This document shows, piece after piece, positions 18,983-27,558 of a stretch of 33,108 bases of DNA. The DNA is from Pyrinomonadaceae bacterium (GTDB taxonomy: Bacteria; Acidobacteriota; Blastocatellia; Pyrinomonadales; Pyrinomonadaceae), in the NCBI GenBank assembly GCA_013812905.1, contig JACCSP010000339.1:1-33108 (forward strand), read 5' to 3'. Below the pieces are notes generated by a model that was given only the letters and a program-made list of their open reading frames with translations, did no database searches and was not told where the DNA came from. How positions within the stretch are numbered: the stretch's first letter is position 1; every line of letters starts with the position of its first letter. Position numbers and translations under genes: made by a program.

Positions 18983-21715
18983 CTAGGGCTTCGCGTCCAT
19001 CCAGTTGTCTGCCATTCCTATGTCTACTACGAGAGGCACATCCAGTATCACTGCGGATTCCATCTCTCGCTTAAGGATGCCGGCGACTTGCTGGCTTTCC
19101 TCCGCTGGAGCTTCCACCAACAATTCGTCGTGGACCTGCATCAACAGCCGCGACTTTAGACCGGCGCGTTTGAATTCTTCCTCGACGTGCAGCATGGCTA
19201 TCTTAACAATGTCGCTGGCCGTACCCTGGATAGGCATGTTTATGGCTTCCCGTTCGGCCGCCTTTCTGATGTTCGCATTGCGATCGTTGATGCCAGGGAG
19301 CGGACGAATGCGACCGTAAATGGATCTTACATAGCCGTGTTCCCGAGCCCTGAGCGGGACCTCTTCCATGTAACGGCGTACGCCTTTGTAAGTATTGTAG
19401 TACTCCGCAATAACTTTCTTCGCCTCCTGGCGCGAGATGCCCACTCTTTGCGAGAGACCCCAGGGTTCGATCGCATACGCGATGGCGAAGTTAACGATTT
19501 TGGCGAAGCGCCGCGCCTCTTTGAGCTCCTCCTCCGTTTTGGCGCCGAAAACTAAGCGAGCGGTGCGCGCGTGAATGTCTTCTCCTTTTTGAAAAGCATC
19601 AAGCATCACCGGATCTTGCGTGATGTGGGCCAACAGGCGCAGCTCAAGTTGGGAGTAGTCGGCGGAAATGATCTTGTTACCCTTCTCGGCCACAAACGCC
19701 CGTCGAATGCGACGCCCTAGTTCCGTGCGAATGGGAATGTTTTGTAGATTGGGATCGCTGGAGGAAAGCCGGCCGGTAGCAGCGACTGTCTGATTCAGCA
19801 GGCAATGAATTCTTCCGTCCGCTGCGATTTGATGTGGTAAGGCGTCGGTATAGACACTCTTCAGTTTATCAAGCTCACGATAGTCTATAATCAGCCTTGG
19901 CAGCTCGTAGGTTTGGGCCAACTCTTCCAGCACGGCTTTGCTTGTCGACACTCGACCCGTCGAGGTTTTTCTGCCTGAGAGAATATTTAGTTCGCCGAGC
20001 ACCTCTCCCACTTGCTTTGGAGAACCGATATTGAATTCACGGCCAGCTACTTGATAGATCTTGACTGTCAATTTATCGAGTTCCTGCCGGAGATGGTTCG
20101 AGAGTTCTGCCAGAACCTTGGGATCGACTTTAAAGCCGGCGCTCTCCATTTGATAAAGCAATGGGGCCAACGGCAACTCCACTTCGGAATAGATCGTCTC
20201 CAACTTGCTCTCGAGAATGCGTTGGCGTAAGACTTTTGCACTGCGCGCGGTCAGGTCAGCGGCGGTGGCGGTTCGCCATTGTGATTCCGTCCACCCATTC
20301 GGCGTTCCATCGAGCCCGTCGACGCCCACTGCTTCGCGGGCCAGGTCGCTAAGCTCATACTTACTGCGATTGGGATCTAACAGATACGCAGCGAGGAAGG
20401 TGTCGTCTTTGACGCCTTCGAGAGTAACGTTTAGTTTGGCTAACAATCCGAGGGCCCGCTTCAGATCGTGCACGGACTTCTCGATGAGGCCATTGGTTAA
20501 GACATCGCGGAGGGAATCGACTGCCGCCTGGCGCCCTTCAACAAACTTCTCCAGATCGACGTACGCAGAGGTTCCCGCTTCCGCGGAGATGGCAATACCT
20601 GCTGCGGCCTCGTAATCGAATGAGCATTGCTCTTCAACGTCGCCCGCCGGCGAGGCGTCGGCAACTCCGATTCCCAAACTCTCGGCATTCCAAAGCCCCT
20701 TGAGCAAATCATCGAGCTCGGCGCGGTTGCGCACAACTTTGTAATTGAACTCGGATGAGCTGGCGACCGAAAGTACTTTCGCATCTGCAAATTCGCGAGT
20801 CAGGTTCGAGAATTCGAGCTCGCGAAACAACTCATAGGCAGCAGCACGATCCGGCGCCCTGGATTTGATGGCGTCGAGATTCAGATCAACGTCAAGGTCG
20901 ACCCTTATTCGCGCCAACTCTCGCGACTGCCTGATCAGATCGGCGTTATCTCTTAGCGATTCGCGGTAAGTCTTGTGCTTCACTTCCTCCCAACGCTCGA
21001 GTGCGTTCTCGATCGAGCCCAGCTGCTGGATGATCTGCACTGCGCCTTTAGAGCCGATTCCCGGCGCCCCGGGAATATTGTCAATTGAGTCGCCCATGAG
21101 TCCCAGCAGATCTACAACTTTCTCTGCCGGCACTCCAAACTTCTTTTCTACCCAGGCCTCGTCACACCACTCGATCGGGGGCACCGGTTCCTTTCGTTTC
21201 ACCACCTGCGAGTTTTGCCGCATGCCTACAACAAAAGGGTCGCGCACTAGCTGGCACATGTCCTTGTCGTTGGAAACGATTACGGCCTGCAGTCCTTTTT
21301 CCGCCACCTTGACGGCCAGGGTACCGATCACGTCGTCGGCTTCATAACCCGGCGCATTGATGATCGGAATATTGAACGCTTCACATAAACGAATTATGTA
21401 AGGAAGTTGCGAGGCGAGATCGTCGGGCATCGCCAGGCGGTTTGCTTTGTAACCGGCAAACGTTTCATGGCGAAAAGTCTTCTCCTTAGACTCGAAAATG
21501 GCGGCGATGTAATTGGGCTTCTCATCCTGCAGCAGTTTGCGCAGCATATTTGTAAAAATAAAGACTGCCTGCGTCACCTGCCCCTTGGAGTTTGAGAGGG
21601 CGGCAACACGATTCGCCATCGGCGCGAAGAATGCGCGAAAAATGTGCGACATGGAATCGATGAGAAAAACCCGCCCGACTGACTTATTATCAGCCGCAGC
21701 ACTCTTGGTTGGCAT
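18983..21715 (-). CDS. polA: DNA polymerase I
   Basis: 5'-nuclease domain (GYEADDVIGTLA, VSNDKDMCQL, DNIPGAPGIGSKGA) and family A polymerase motifs (ISADYSQLELRLLAHI; RRFAKIVNFAIAYAIEPWGLSQ; LLMQVHDELLVEAP). Confidence 0.96.
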   Translation of the reverse strand: MPTKSAAADNKSVGRVFLIDSMSHIFRAFFAPMANRVAALSNSKGQVTQAVFIFTNMLRKLLQDEKPNYIAAIFESKEKTFRHETFAGYKANRLAMPDDLASQLPYIIRLCEAFNIPIINAPGYEADDVIGTLAVKVAEKGLQAVIVSNDKDMCQLVRDPFVVGMRQNSQVVKRKEPVPPIEWCDEAWVEKKFGVPAEKVVDLLGLMGDSIDNIPGAPGIGSKGAVQIIQQLGSIENALERWEEVKHKTYRESLRDNADLIRQSRELARIRVDLDVDLNLDAIKSRAPDRAAAYELFRELEFSNLTREFADAKVLSVASSSEFNYKVVRNRAELDDLLKGLWNAESLGIGVADASPAGDVEEQCSFDYEAAAGIAISAEAGTSAYVDLEKFVEGRQAAVDSLRDVLTNGLIEKSVHDLKRALGLLAKLNVTLEGVKDDTFLAAYLLDPNRSKYELSDLAREAVGVDGLDGTPNGWTESQWRTATAADLTARSAKVLRQRILESKLETIYSEVELPLAPLLYQMESAGFKVDPKVLAELSNHLRQELDKLTVKIYQVAGREFNIGSPKQVGEVLGELNILSGRKTSTGRVSTSKAVLEELAQTYELPRLIIDYRELDKLKSVYTDALPHQIAADGRIHCLLNQTVAATGRLSSSDPNLQNIPIRTELGRRIRRAFVAEKGNKIISADYSQLELRLLAHITQDPVMLDAFQKGEDIHARTARLVFGAKTEEELKEARRFAKIVNFAIAYAIEPWGLSQRVGISRQEAKKVIAEYYNTYKGVRRYMEEVPLRAREHGYVRSIYGRIRPLPGINDRNANIRKAAEREAINMPIQGTASDIVKIAMLHVEEEFKRAGLKSRLLMQVHDELLVEAPAEESQQVAGILKREMESAVILDVPLVVDIGMADNWMDAKP

Positions 21716-21811
21716 TTCCTTCGATCATAGAGAGGGGTTTTCGGAGTGTCAAACAAGCGGCGGATCGAGGACTGTCTTAATCGAAACGGCCCCACCCGGC
21801 TCCCGCCGAGC

Positions 21812-21885
21812 GTAGCCTGAGATACGATCCACCAAATCACGTTTCGTGTCGGTTTGTGCGTTTCGTGGATCGTCTCGCAGCCAGG
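21812..21885. repeat. Palindromic TTTCGTGGATCGT-type intergenic repeat
   Basis: GATACGATCCACCAAATCACG followed by CGTTTCGTGGATCGTCTC forms an imperfect inverted repeat. The same text occurs on the opposite strand at about 16838-16866. Confidence 0.65.
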
Positions 21886-22074
21886 CCGTTAGAGGCTTCT
21901 GTTAGGGCGTTGTTACTGTTGCATTCGCTCCAAGCAATTTTCCAGCATTGTGGCCATCGCGCCACATGTTAAGGCTTTGCTCAACCTGATTCTCTGACTT
22001 TACAACGGCATAGGCCTTGCCCGCCAGTTAAGGGAATCGCTAAGCGAATCCAGACGAGGGAGAATCGATCAACT

Positions 22075-22947
22075 TTGGTAAAACAAACCACGCTAAGTTC
22101 ACCCGTTGAAACTGAAGGCATCGGACTCCACACCGGTGTAAGAGTGCGCCTGCGACTCCTGCCGGCGCCGCCTGATACTGGCTACGTGTTTCGGCGCACC
22201 GACCTGGGCGGTTTTGAGATTCCAGCAACAGTGGAATCTGTGGCCCATTGCGGCTATGCGACCACCTTGATGCGCACGGGTGTGATGCTCTCGACGGTCG
22301 AACATCTGTTGGCGGCGCTGCGCGGCTCAAACATCGACAACGTATTCATCGAGGTTGACAACCTGGAGATTCCAATTTTGGATGGCTCCGCGGAAGTGTT
22401 TGCCGAAATGATCGAGCGATCAGGCATCGTTGAGCAGCGTCTAGCGAGGCGGGCCTTGCTCGTACGCGAGCGAGTCGCCTATGAGCAGGACAATCGCCGG
22501 ATCTCAGTTGAACCGGGGGACAGTTATCAGATTGACTGCCTCATAGACTTCCCTCACCCGATGATTGGCGTCCAGCGCTTCTCGGTAGAACTCAATGATG
22601 GAGCTTTCAATCGGGAGATTGCAGCGGCCCGCACGTTCGGCTTTACCGCGGAGATTGAAGAGTTGCAACGGTCTAATCTGATCCGTGGCGGCTCGCTTGA
22701 TAACGCCATCGTGCTCACGCCAGAGGGAATGATGAACAACGAGGAGTTGCGCTTCCGGGATGAGTTTGTGCGACACAAGATCCTGGACATCATCGGCGAT
22801 CTGGCGTTGCTCGGTATGCCGCTGATAGGCCGCGTTACCGCGGAACGCAGTGGTCACATCATGCATGCGGGTTTGATGTCGAAGCTGCTGCGAGTGCGTT
22901 CCGCGTGGGATATTGTGGACATGCCGGACGCGGCGGCATCAGCTTGA
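22075..22947 (+). CDS. lpxC: UDP-3-O-acyl-N-acetylglucosamine deacetylase
   Basis: 'GIGLHTGVRVRLRLLPAPPDTGYVFRRTDL...STVEHLLAALRG...ILDGSAEVF...RFRDEFVRHKILDIIGDLALLG...SGHIMHAGLMSKLL' including the catalytic HKxxD. Start TTG. Confidence 0.95.
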   Translation: MVKQTTLSSPVETEGIGLHTGVRVRLRLLPAPPDTGYVFRRTDLGGFEIPATVESVAHCGYATTLMRTGVMLSTVEHLLAALRGSNIDNVFIEVDNLEIPILDGSAEVFAEMIERSGIVEQRLARRALLVRERVAYEQDNRRISVEPGDSYQIDCLIDFPHPMIGVQRFSVELNDGAFNREIAAARTFGFTAEIEELQRSNLIRGGSLDNAIVLTPEGMMNNEELRFRDEFVRHKILDIIGDLALLGMPLIGRVTAERSGHIMHAGLMSKLLRVRSAWDIVDMPDAAASA

Positions 22948-23097
22948 GCATTGAGTGAGAGCTGTGTGGTTTTGCCGAACGATGGAGCCGTAATTTGGCC
23001 TGCCGAGATTCTTTGTATGCTACATCCTTCTCGATGCCTTGCCACAGTCTAGTTTAGCCTCCTGTTTAAACGCCGGGTTCGAGTCAAGCACTTAGCC

Positions 23098-23146
23098 CGT
23101 CGCGTTACGGATGAAGAGGACGGATTTAAGCGGCGCTAACGCGACG
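23098..23146. repeat. Inverted repeat CGTCGCGTTA / TAACGCGACG
   Basis: Perfect 10-bp arms at 23098-23107 and 23137-23146, 29-nt spacer, in a convergent intergenic region. Confidence 0.7.
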
Positions 23147-23217
23147 CGCACAATCAACCCAACGTTGCCCCAGCTTTGAAAACCTCGGCTAAACTCAGAC
23201 CGCGCCTATGCGCGTCG

Positions 23218-23246
23218 AAAACCCTCGCACTTTTATGCAGGGTTTT
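23218..23246. terminator. Probable bidirectional terminator between convergent lpxC and the 232-aa gene
   Basis: AAAACCCT (23218-23225) ... AGGGTTTT (23239-23246) with inner GCA/TGC pairing. Confidence 0.6.
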
Positions 23247-23308
23247 GACTCAGGCCAGAGCTTTCGGCATATCGGCAGCCAGCCACTGCGGCTCATCGCC
23301 TCCGGTTG

Positions 23309-24007
23309 CTACTTGTCAAGCAGAAATTCATATGTGAGATGCAGATGCACCAGGCCGGGAACGATCTCCGGTTTCACTTCCTTAGCCCGCAGACGTAGCG
23401 ATCCACCTGAGGCAGCAATCGGAACTACGCTCGACAACTGCTCAGGCCGCAGAATCTTTAGTGGATTAATGCGCGCATCGATAGCCGATTGGACCAGGGT
23501 GACGATCGAACCCTGCGCCAGCGAAGGGACATTTTCCAAACGCATATCAGTGATCCTAATTCTAGCCTGCAACACTTGCGCGCTACGATCAAACTCCAGA
23601 CTCCATTCCGTGTAGGCCACACCGCGAAACCGCAGGCACCCGAGCAGGGTTGAGTTATAAGCACCCATGAAGGCCAGCGGCGCTATAATCTTTCCCTGCT
23701 CGAACTTGACCGCTGTTTTTATACCGCTGTTTTCCCGTTGCAGCGTGATCTCACTAGGGCACGACCTTGCGGATTCGTCGGTTCTCTTCTTGTCGGAATC
23801 CGTAATGACGAGGGGGGTGGAAGGCGCTTTTAGGTTTTCGAAAATCGCGTCGAGCATCGAGTTAAAGAATTGCTCTTTGACTGTGATCGTCGCTTCCCCA
23901 ATTCGAGGCGGGCGCTGTCGATTGATCTGGCCGAATGCGGGAAGAGTGGACAACAAGACGCCGATAAAGAGCAGTGCTCTTGCTGGGAGGTTCATTCGAT
24001 CTGCCAT
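23309..24007 (-). CDS. Secreted hypothetical protein (232 aa)
   Basis: Signal peptide 'LPARALLFIGVLLSTLPAFG', long coding-like ORF with no recognised domain. Confidence 0.65.
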   Translation of the reverse strand: MADRMNLPARALLFIGVLLSTLPAFGQINRQRPPRIGEATITVKEQFFNSMLDAIFENLKAPSTPLVITDSDKKRTDESARSCPSEITLQRENSGIKTAVKFEQGKIIAPLAFMGAYNSTLLGCLRFRGVAYTEWSLEFDRSAQVLQARIRITDMRLENVPSLAQGSIVTLVQSAIDARINPLKILRPEQLSSVVPIAASGGSLRLRAKEVKPEIVPGLVHLHLTYEFLLDK

Positions 24008-24019
24008 CTAATCCCCAAC

Positions 24020-25003
24020 TTACAAACCGCTGCGAACGATGTCATGCAGCCTGATCAAGCCCACGCACTCTCGCGCTTCGTCGACCACCGGTAAAACTGA
24101 AATTTGCGAGGGTCGATCTTCCATTAAACGAAGCGCATCATAAGCCAGTGCGTCAGCGGAGACGACTACCGGATCGCGCGTCATAATTTCTTCGCTTTTG
24201 AGGTCTTCGAGCGAGGCGTGGTCCATGCGCTGAATAGTGCGACGCAGATCGCCGTCAGTGATAATTCCTGCCAGTTGCCCCGCGTTATCCAGTACGTTTA
24301 CGGCGCCAAGTCCTCCGTCACTAATTCCCTTAACCACCGCCAACCATGTCGAACCAATCTTAACGGTGGGGCTTTGGTTACCGCCGTGCATCAAATCCAC
24401 AACCCTTAGAGTTAAACGCTTCCCAAGACGGCCTGCCGGATGGTTAATGGCAAAGTCATCCAGCGTGAGCCCTTTCATTTTCATCAATGTCATGGCTAAC
24501 GCGTCCCCGAGTGCCAACGCTACCGTCGTGCTCGTGGTTGGAGCCAGATTGAGTGGGCAGGCCTCTCGGTCCACCGAGGCATCTAGCACGGCGTCGGCGC
24601 GGTTTGCCAAAGTGGAGTTTAGATTCCCAACCACGGCAATGATCGGGACCTGTCGGCGCTTCAGGTACGGAAGCATGGCGACAATCTCATCCGTTTCGCC
24701 GCTCTTGCTCATGACCATTACAACATCGTCCGCGTTCACAATGCCGAGGCCGCCGTGTAATGCGTCGGAGGGGTGCAAATGCAAAGCGGCGGTGCCAGTG
24801 CTAATCATGGTGGCCGCGATCTTCCGCGCGATAATGCCTGACTTGCCTACGCCGACGATTACGACCTTGCCATTGCAGCCAGACAGTAAATTCATCACCC
24901 GTTCCACCTGGGCTTCATTCAGGCGAGTGGCGGCTGCGGCGATTGCATTAGCTTCCAGATGCAGAAGTCTAACAACTTCGGGGAAGTGGGTTTTGATGGT
25001 CAT
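24020..25003 (-). CDS. kdsD: KpsF/GutQ-family D-arabinose-5-phosphate isomerase (SIS + 2 CBS)
   Basis: 'GKVVIVGVGKSGIIARKIAATMISTGTAALHLHPSDALHGGLGIV...MSKSGETDEI' SIS domain, then paired CBS. ATG at 25003 is preceded by AAGGAG 8 nt upstream, so preferred over 25105. Confidence 0.93.
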   Translation of the reverse strand: MTIKTHFPEVVRLLHLEANAIAAAATRLNEAQVERVMNLLSGCNGKVVIVGVGKSGIIARKIAATMISTGTAALHLHPSDALHGGLGIVNADDVVMVMSKSGETDEIVAMLPYLKRRQVPIIAVVGNLNSTLANRADAVLDASVDREACPLNLAPTTSTTVALALGDALAMTLMKMKGLTLDDFAINHPAGRLGKRLTLRVVDLMHGGNQSPTVKIGSTWLAVVKGISDGGLGAVNVLDNAGQLAGIITDGDLRRTIQRMDHASLEDLKSEEIMTRDPVVVSADALAYDALRLMEDRPSQISVLPVVDEARECVGLIRLHDIVRSGL

Positions 25004-25045
25004 GCGATTGCTCCTTGATATACGACGAAGGTCAGTTTTAGCAAG

Positions 25046-25075
25046 TTGCCAGCCTGCGTGTTGCCAGCCTGCGTG
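25046..25075. repeat. 15-bp perfect tandem duplication upstream of kdsD
   Basis: TTGCCAGCCTGCGTG occurs twice back to back (25046-25060, 25061-25075). Confidence 0.9.
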
Positions 25076-25530
25076 GTCCCTGAATAGTCCGGGGTAATGG
25101 CTCAATTCCTTATTCTTTGTCCTTAGTTACACGGCATAAGCGATCCTCGAACTACCCGAACTCAGCGCTAAGGCTGATTCTGCCATTTTGTGTGGTTTCG
25201 CAGATCGTGTTTGACGTTATGGTTGCTTGCGGTGAGAACGTGGAAAAACTTGGGACCCTGCAACCCGCATAATGATGCAGGAAGGCACAAACAACCGCTT
25301 GGTGGTCAACACAGATTTGAGAAGCGTTAGAGACCAGGCTTAACCCTCGCAAGAGTCACGCAACCGGAATTCACTGTTCCACCAGGCGTGAGTGGTCTCG
25401 CCTTATGCCGTTTGCTACTTGCTTTCTTAGTCTCGTGTGATCTGAGAGCCGACCAAAGTGCCCCGGCTTCCAAGGATCCGCCTTTTTCACGCGCAGCGCG
25501 GGTGTGCTATCTTTTGTGGCTCCGACAAGT

Positions 25531-25607
25531 GCCCGCGTAGCTCAGTGGATTAGAGCGTTCGCCTCCGGAGCGAAAGGTCGCAGGTTCGACCCCTGCCGCG
25601 GGTACCA
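25531..25607 (+). tRNA. tRNA-Arg (anticodon CCG), CCA encoded
   Basis: Acceptor GCCCGCG/CGCGGGT, anticodon arm TTCGC-CTCCGGA-GCGAA, T-arm GTTCGACCC, ACCA end. Confidence 0.95.
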
Positions 25608-25629
25608 CGTCCCCGATTTAACGAGCGTT

Positions 25630-26025
25630 ATGGAAACAAACCTATCCCCGGGGCAGCCTGTCAGGCGCACGATTTTAGTTGTTGATGACTTTGACGACAC
25701 TCGATTGCTCTTGAAAACCTGGCTTGAGAAGAAGGGCTTCAATGTTGTGGAGGCTGAAAACGGGAGTCAAGCGGTGGCGGCAGCGCAGTGCCTGAACCCC
25801 GATTTGATCATAATGGATATAGAGATGCCGGAGCTGGACGGGTTAGCCGCAACCCGCAAGATAAGAAGTATGAAGGAACTCCATAGCGTTCCGGTTGTCG
25901 CAGTTTCTGCCTACGGAGCGGAGCAGTTTCGCGCGCATGCATTGGCGGCGGGATGCAGCGAATATGTCTCCACACCTTTCGAGCCGGATCACCTTGAGAA
26001 AGTGATCCGCTCTTTCCTTCCATGA
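25630..26025 (+). CDS. Single-domain response regulator (CheY-like receiver)
   Basis: 'RTILVVDDFDDTRLLLKTWLEKKGFNVVEAENGSQAV...PDLIIMDIEMPELDGLAATRKIR...VPVVAVSAYG'. The ORF extends 5' through the tRNA, so the ATG at 25630 is the realistic start. Confidence 0.9.
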   Translation: METNLSPGQPVRRTILVVDDFDDTRLLLKTWLEKKGFNVVEAENGSQAVAAAQCLNPDLIIMDIEMPELDGLAATRKIRSMKELHSVPVVAVSAYGAEQFRAHALAAGCSEYVSTPFEPDHLEKVIRSFLP

Positions 26026-26035
26026 GCCGAACCGA

Positions 26036-26821
26036 ATGTTCAACCTTATGTTCCGTAATTTTATCGCCGACGACTCAACGCGCCGCTCGACTGGCTTGCA
26101 GCTGCTCGCGATCGTATTCCTCCTACTATCGTTGCAAGCTGCTGTTGCGCAGGTTAGCCAGTGCAAAGTCAACCTGAGTGAACTTCCGCAAGCCACTGAG
26201 TTGAGCGGATTCCGAATGGGAATGACCATGGACCAGGTGAAGGCACGCGTGCCGCAGGTCGTCTTCGGACGAACTGACGACCTGGGAACGTTAAAGACAA
26301 GCATCAACCCCTACTTCGATTCACGAATAGACAAATCCGGATTTGCAGACGTACGGACGGTCTCCCTCGAATTTCTCGACGGCCGGGTAACTTCGCTTTG
26401 GATTGGTTATGAATCCACCTATAAATGGCCGACCGTCACCGGTTTTGTTAAAGGCATTTCTCAATCACTGTCGCTGCCATACGCCTGGTCACCATGGAAG
26501 TCGCAAGGACAACAACTGAAGTGCGCGGATTTTCAGCTGACAGTTTCCAGCGTTGCGCGGGGCCCGAGTTTCCGTATTTTCGATCTAACTGCCGATGCGA
26601 CTCTCACAGCCCGGAGAGTTGCCAAAGAAGAGGAGAATGAGGCGCTGCCGGAAAATAGCCAGGAGGTGGCGGAGATCCTTGGCGATAAGCAGAGCAAGAT
26701 TTATTACCCAGGCGGTTGTAAGATGGGCAAAGAGGTGAGCGCACAGAACCGAACGACTTTCAAAACGGCGCACGAGGCCGAGAAGGCCGGCTACAAAACG
26801 GCCAAAGAGTGCAAGCAGTAA
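26036..26821 (+). CDS. Secreted hypothetical protein with C-terminal Ada-like/zinc-binding-like Cys motif (261 aa)
   Basis: Hydrophobic N-terminus '...LLAIVFLLLSLQAAVAQ'; C-terminus 'KIYYPGGCKMGKEVSAQNRTTFKTAHEAEKAGYKTAKECKQ'. Confidence 0.65.
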   Translation: MFNLMFRNFIADDSTRRSTGLQLLAIVFLLLSLQAAVAQVSQCKVNLSELPQATELSGFRMGMTMDQVKARVPQVVFGRTDDLGTLKTSINPYFDSRIDKSGFADVRTVSLEFLDGRVTSLWIGYESTYKWPTVTGFVKGISQSLSLPYAWSPWKSQGQQLKCADFQLTVSSVARGPSFRIFDLTADATLTARRVAKEEENEALPENSQEVAEILGDKQSKIYYPGGCKMGKEVSAQNRTTFKTAHEAEKAGYKTAKECKQ

Positions 26822-26825
26822 TATT

Positions 26826-26970
26826 GTCAATTGCCAATTGCCGATTGCTATTTCCTACTGAGGAAGGATTCAGGGCCCGGGCCTACGCACCGCTGATAGC
26901 AGTCAATTGTTACTCACTTACACGCGATGGATTTTCAAAATCGTCAATTGTCAATTGGAAATTGGAAATG
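26826..26970. repeat. AATTGCCAATTG-type repeat cluster upstream of mscL
   Basis: TGTCAATTGCCAATTGCCGATTGC at about 26825 and CGTCAATTGTCAATTGGAAATTGGAAATG at about 26941. Confidence 0.6.
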
Positions 26971-26986
26971 ACCTAAGGAGCTTGAG

Positions 26987-27427
26987 ATGATTAAGGAATT
27001 CCGCGACTTTATTGCCAGGGGTAATGTGCTCGATTTGGCCGTGGCTGTGATTATTGGGATGGCATTCGGTAAGATCGTAACTTCACTGGTAGAGGGTATC
27101 ATCATGCCGCCAATTGGCATGCTGCTCGGTAACGTCGACTTCGCAAACCTCTTTATCGACCTCTCAGGAAAGCGACCTCTGTCATTGGCGGATGCCCAGC
27201 TCAAAGGACTGCCGGTCATTGCTTACGGCATGTTTATCAATGACGTGATCAGCTTTCTCATTATCGCTTTTGTGGTGTTCTTGATTGTCAGAGAAGTTAA
27301 CAAACGTAAGCTCGCGGCGCCGGCTATTAAAGAATGCCCTTACTGCCTTTCGTCAATTCCACTCGGAGCCACTCGCTGTTCCGGATGCTGTTCTGAAATT
27401 GGAGTGACGTCTGAGCAGGTTGTGTGA
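26987..27427 (+). CDS. mscL: Large-conductance mechanosensitive channel with C-terminal zinc ribbon
   Basis: '[46 protein letters not shown]...' MscL signature; tail '[23 protein letters not shown]'. Confidence 0.95.
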   Translation: MIKEFRDFIARGNVLDLAVAVIIGMAFGKIVTSLVEGIIMPPIGMLLGNVDFANLFIDLSGKRPLSLADAQLKGLPVIAYGMFINDVISFLIIAFVVFLIVREVNKRKLAAPAIKECPYCLSSIPLGATRCSGCCSEIGVTSEQVV

Positions 27428-27439
27428 AAATGCATTGCC

Positions 27440-27536
27440 GATCGCCAGTTTCCGATTGCCAGTTGGCTTTTTGCCGGCGTCTCTGGTGGCAATCGGAACT
27501 CTAAATCGCCAATTGGGAAATTGGCAAACGGCAATT
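27440..27536. repeat. Imperfect inverted repeat downstream of mscL
   Basis: TTCCGATTGCCA (27450-27461) is the exact reverse complement of TGGCAATCGGAA (27487-27498); flanked by further CCAATT/AATTGG copies. Confidence 0.8.
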
Positions 27537-27558
27537 AACTTCAACTAGATTCTTCATC

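Noticed and set aside
23208-23615. 135-aa plus-strand ORF after lpxC
   Set aside because: It runs through the terminator hairpin and is antisense to the 23309-24007 gene.
24237-25097. 286-aa plus-strand ORF
   Set aside because: It is entirely antisense to kdsD, with low-complexity Ser/Pro/Ala composition typical of shadow ORFs in GC-rich genes.
25504-25629. N-terminal extension of the response regulator ORF
   Set aside because: This portion is read straight through tRNA-Arg; the ATG at 25630 gives a normal receiver domain.
25542-25742. 66-aa minus-strand ORF 'WYPRQGSNLRPFAPEANALIH'
   Set aside because: It is the antisense translation of tRNA-Arg, another well-known annotation artefact.
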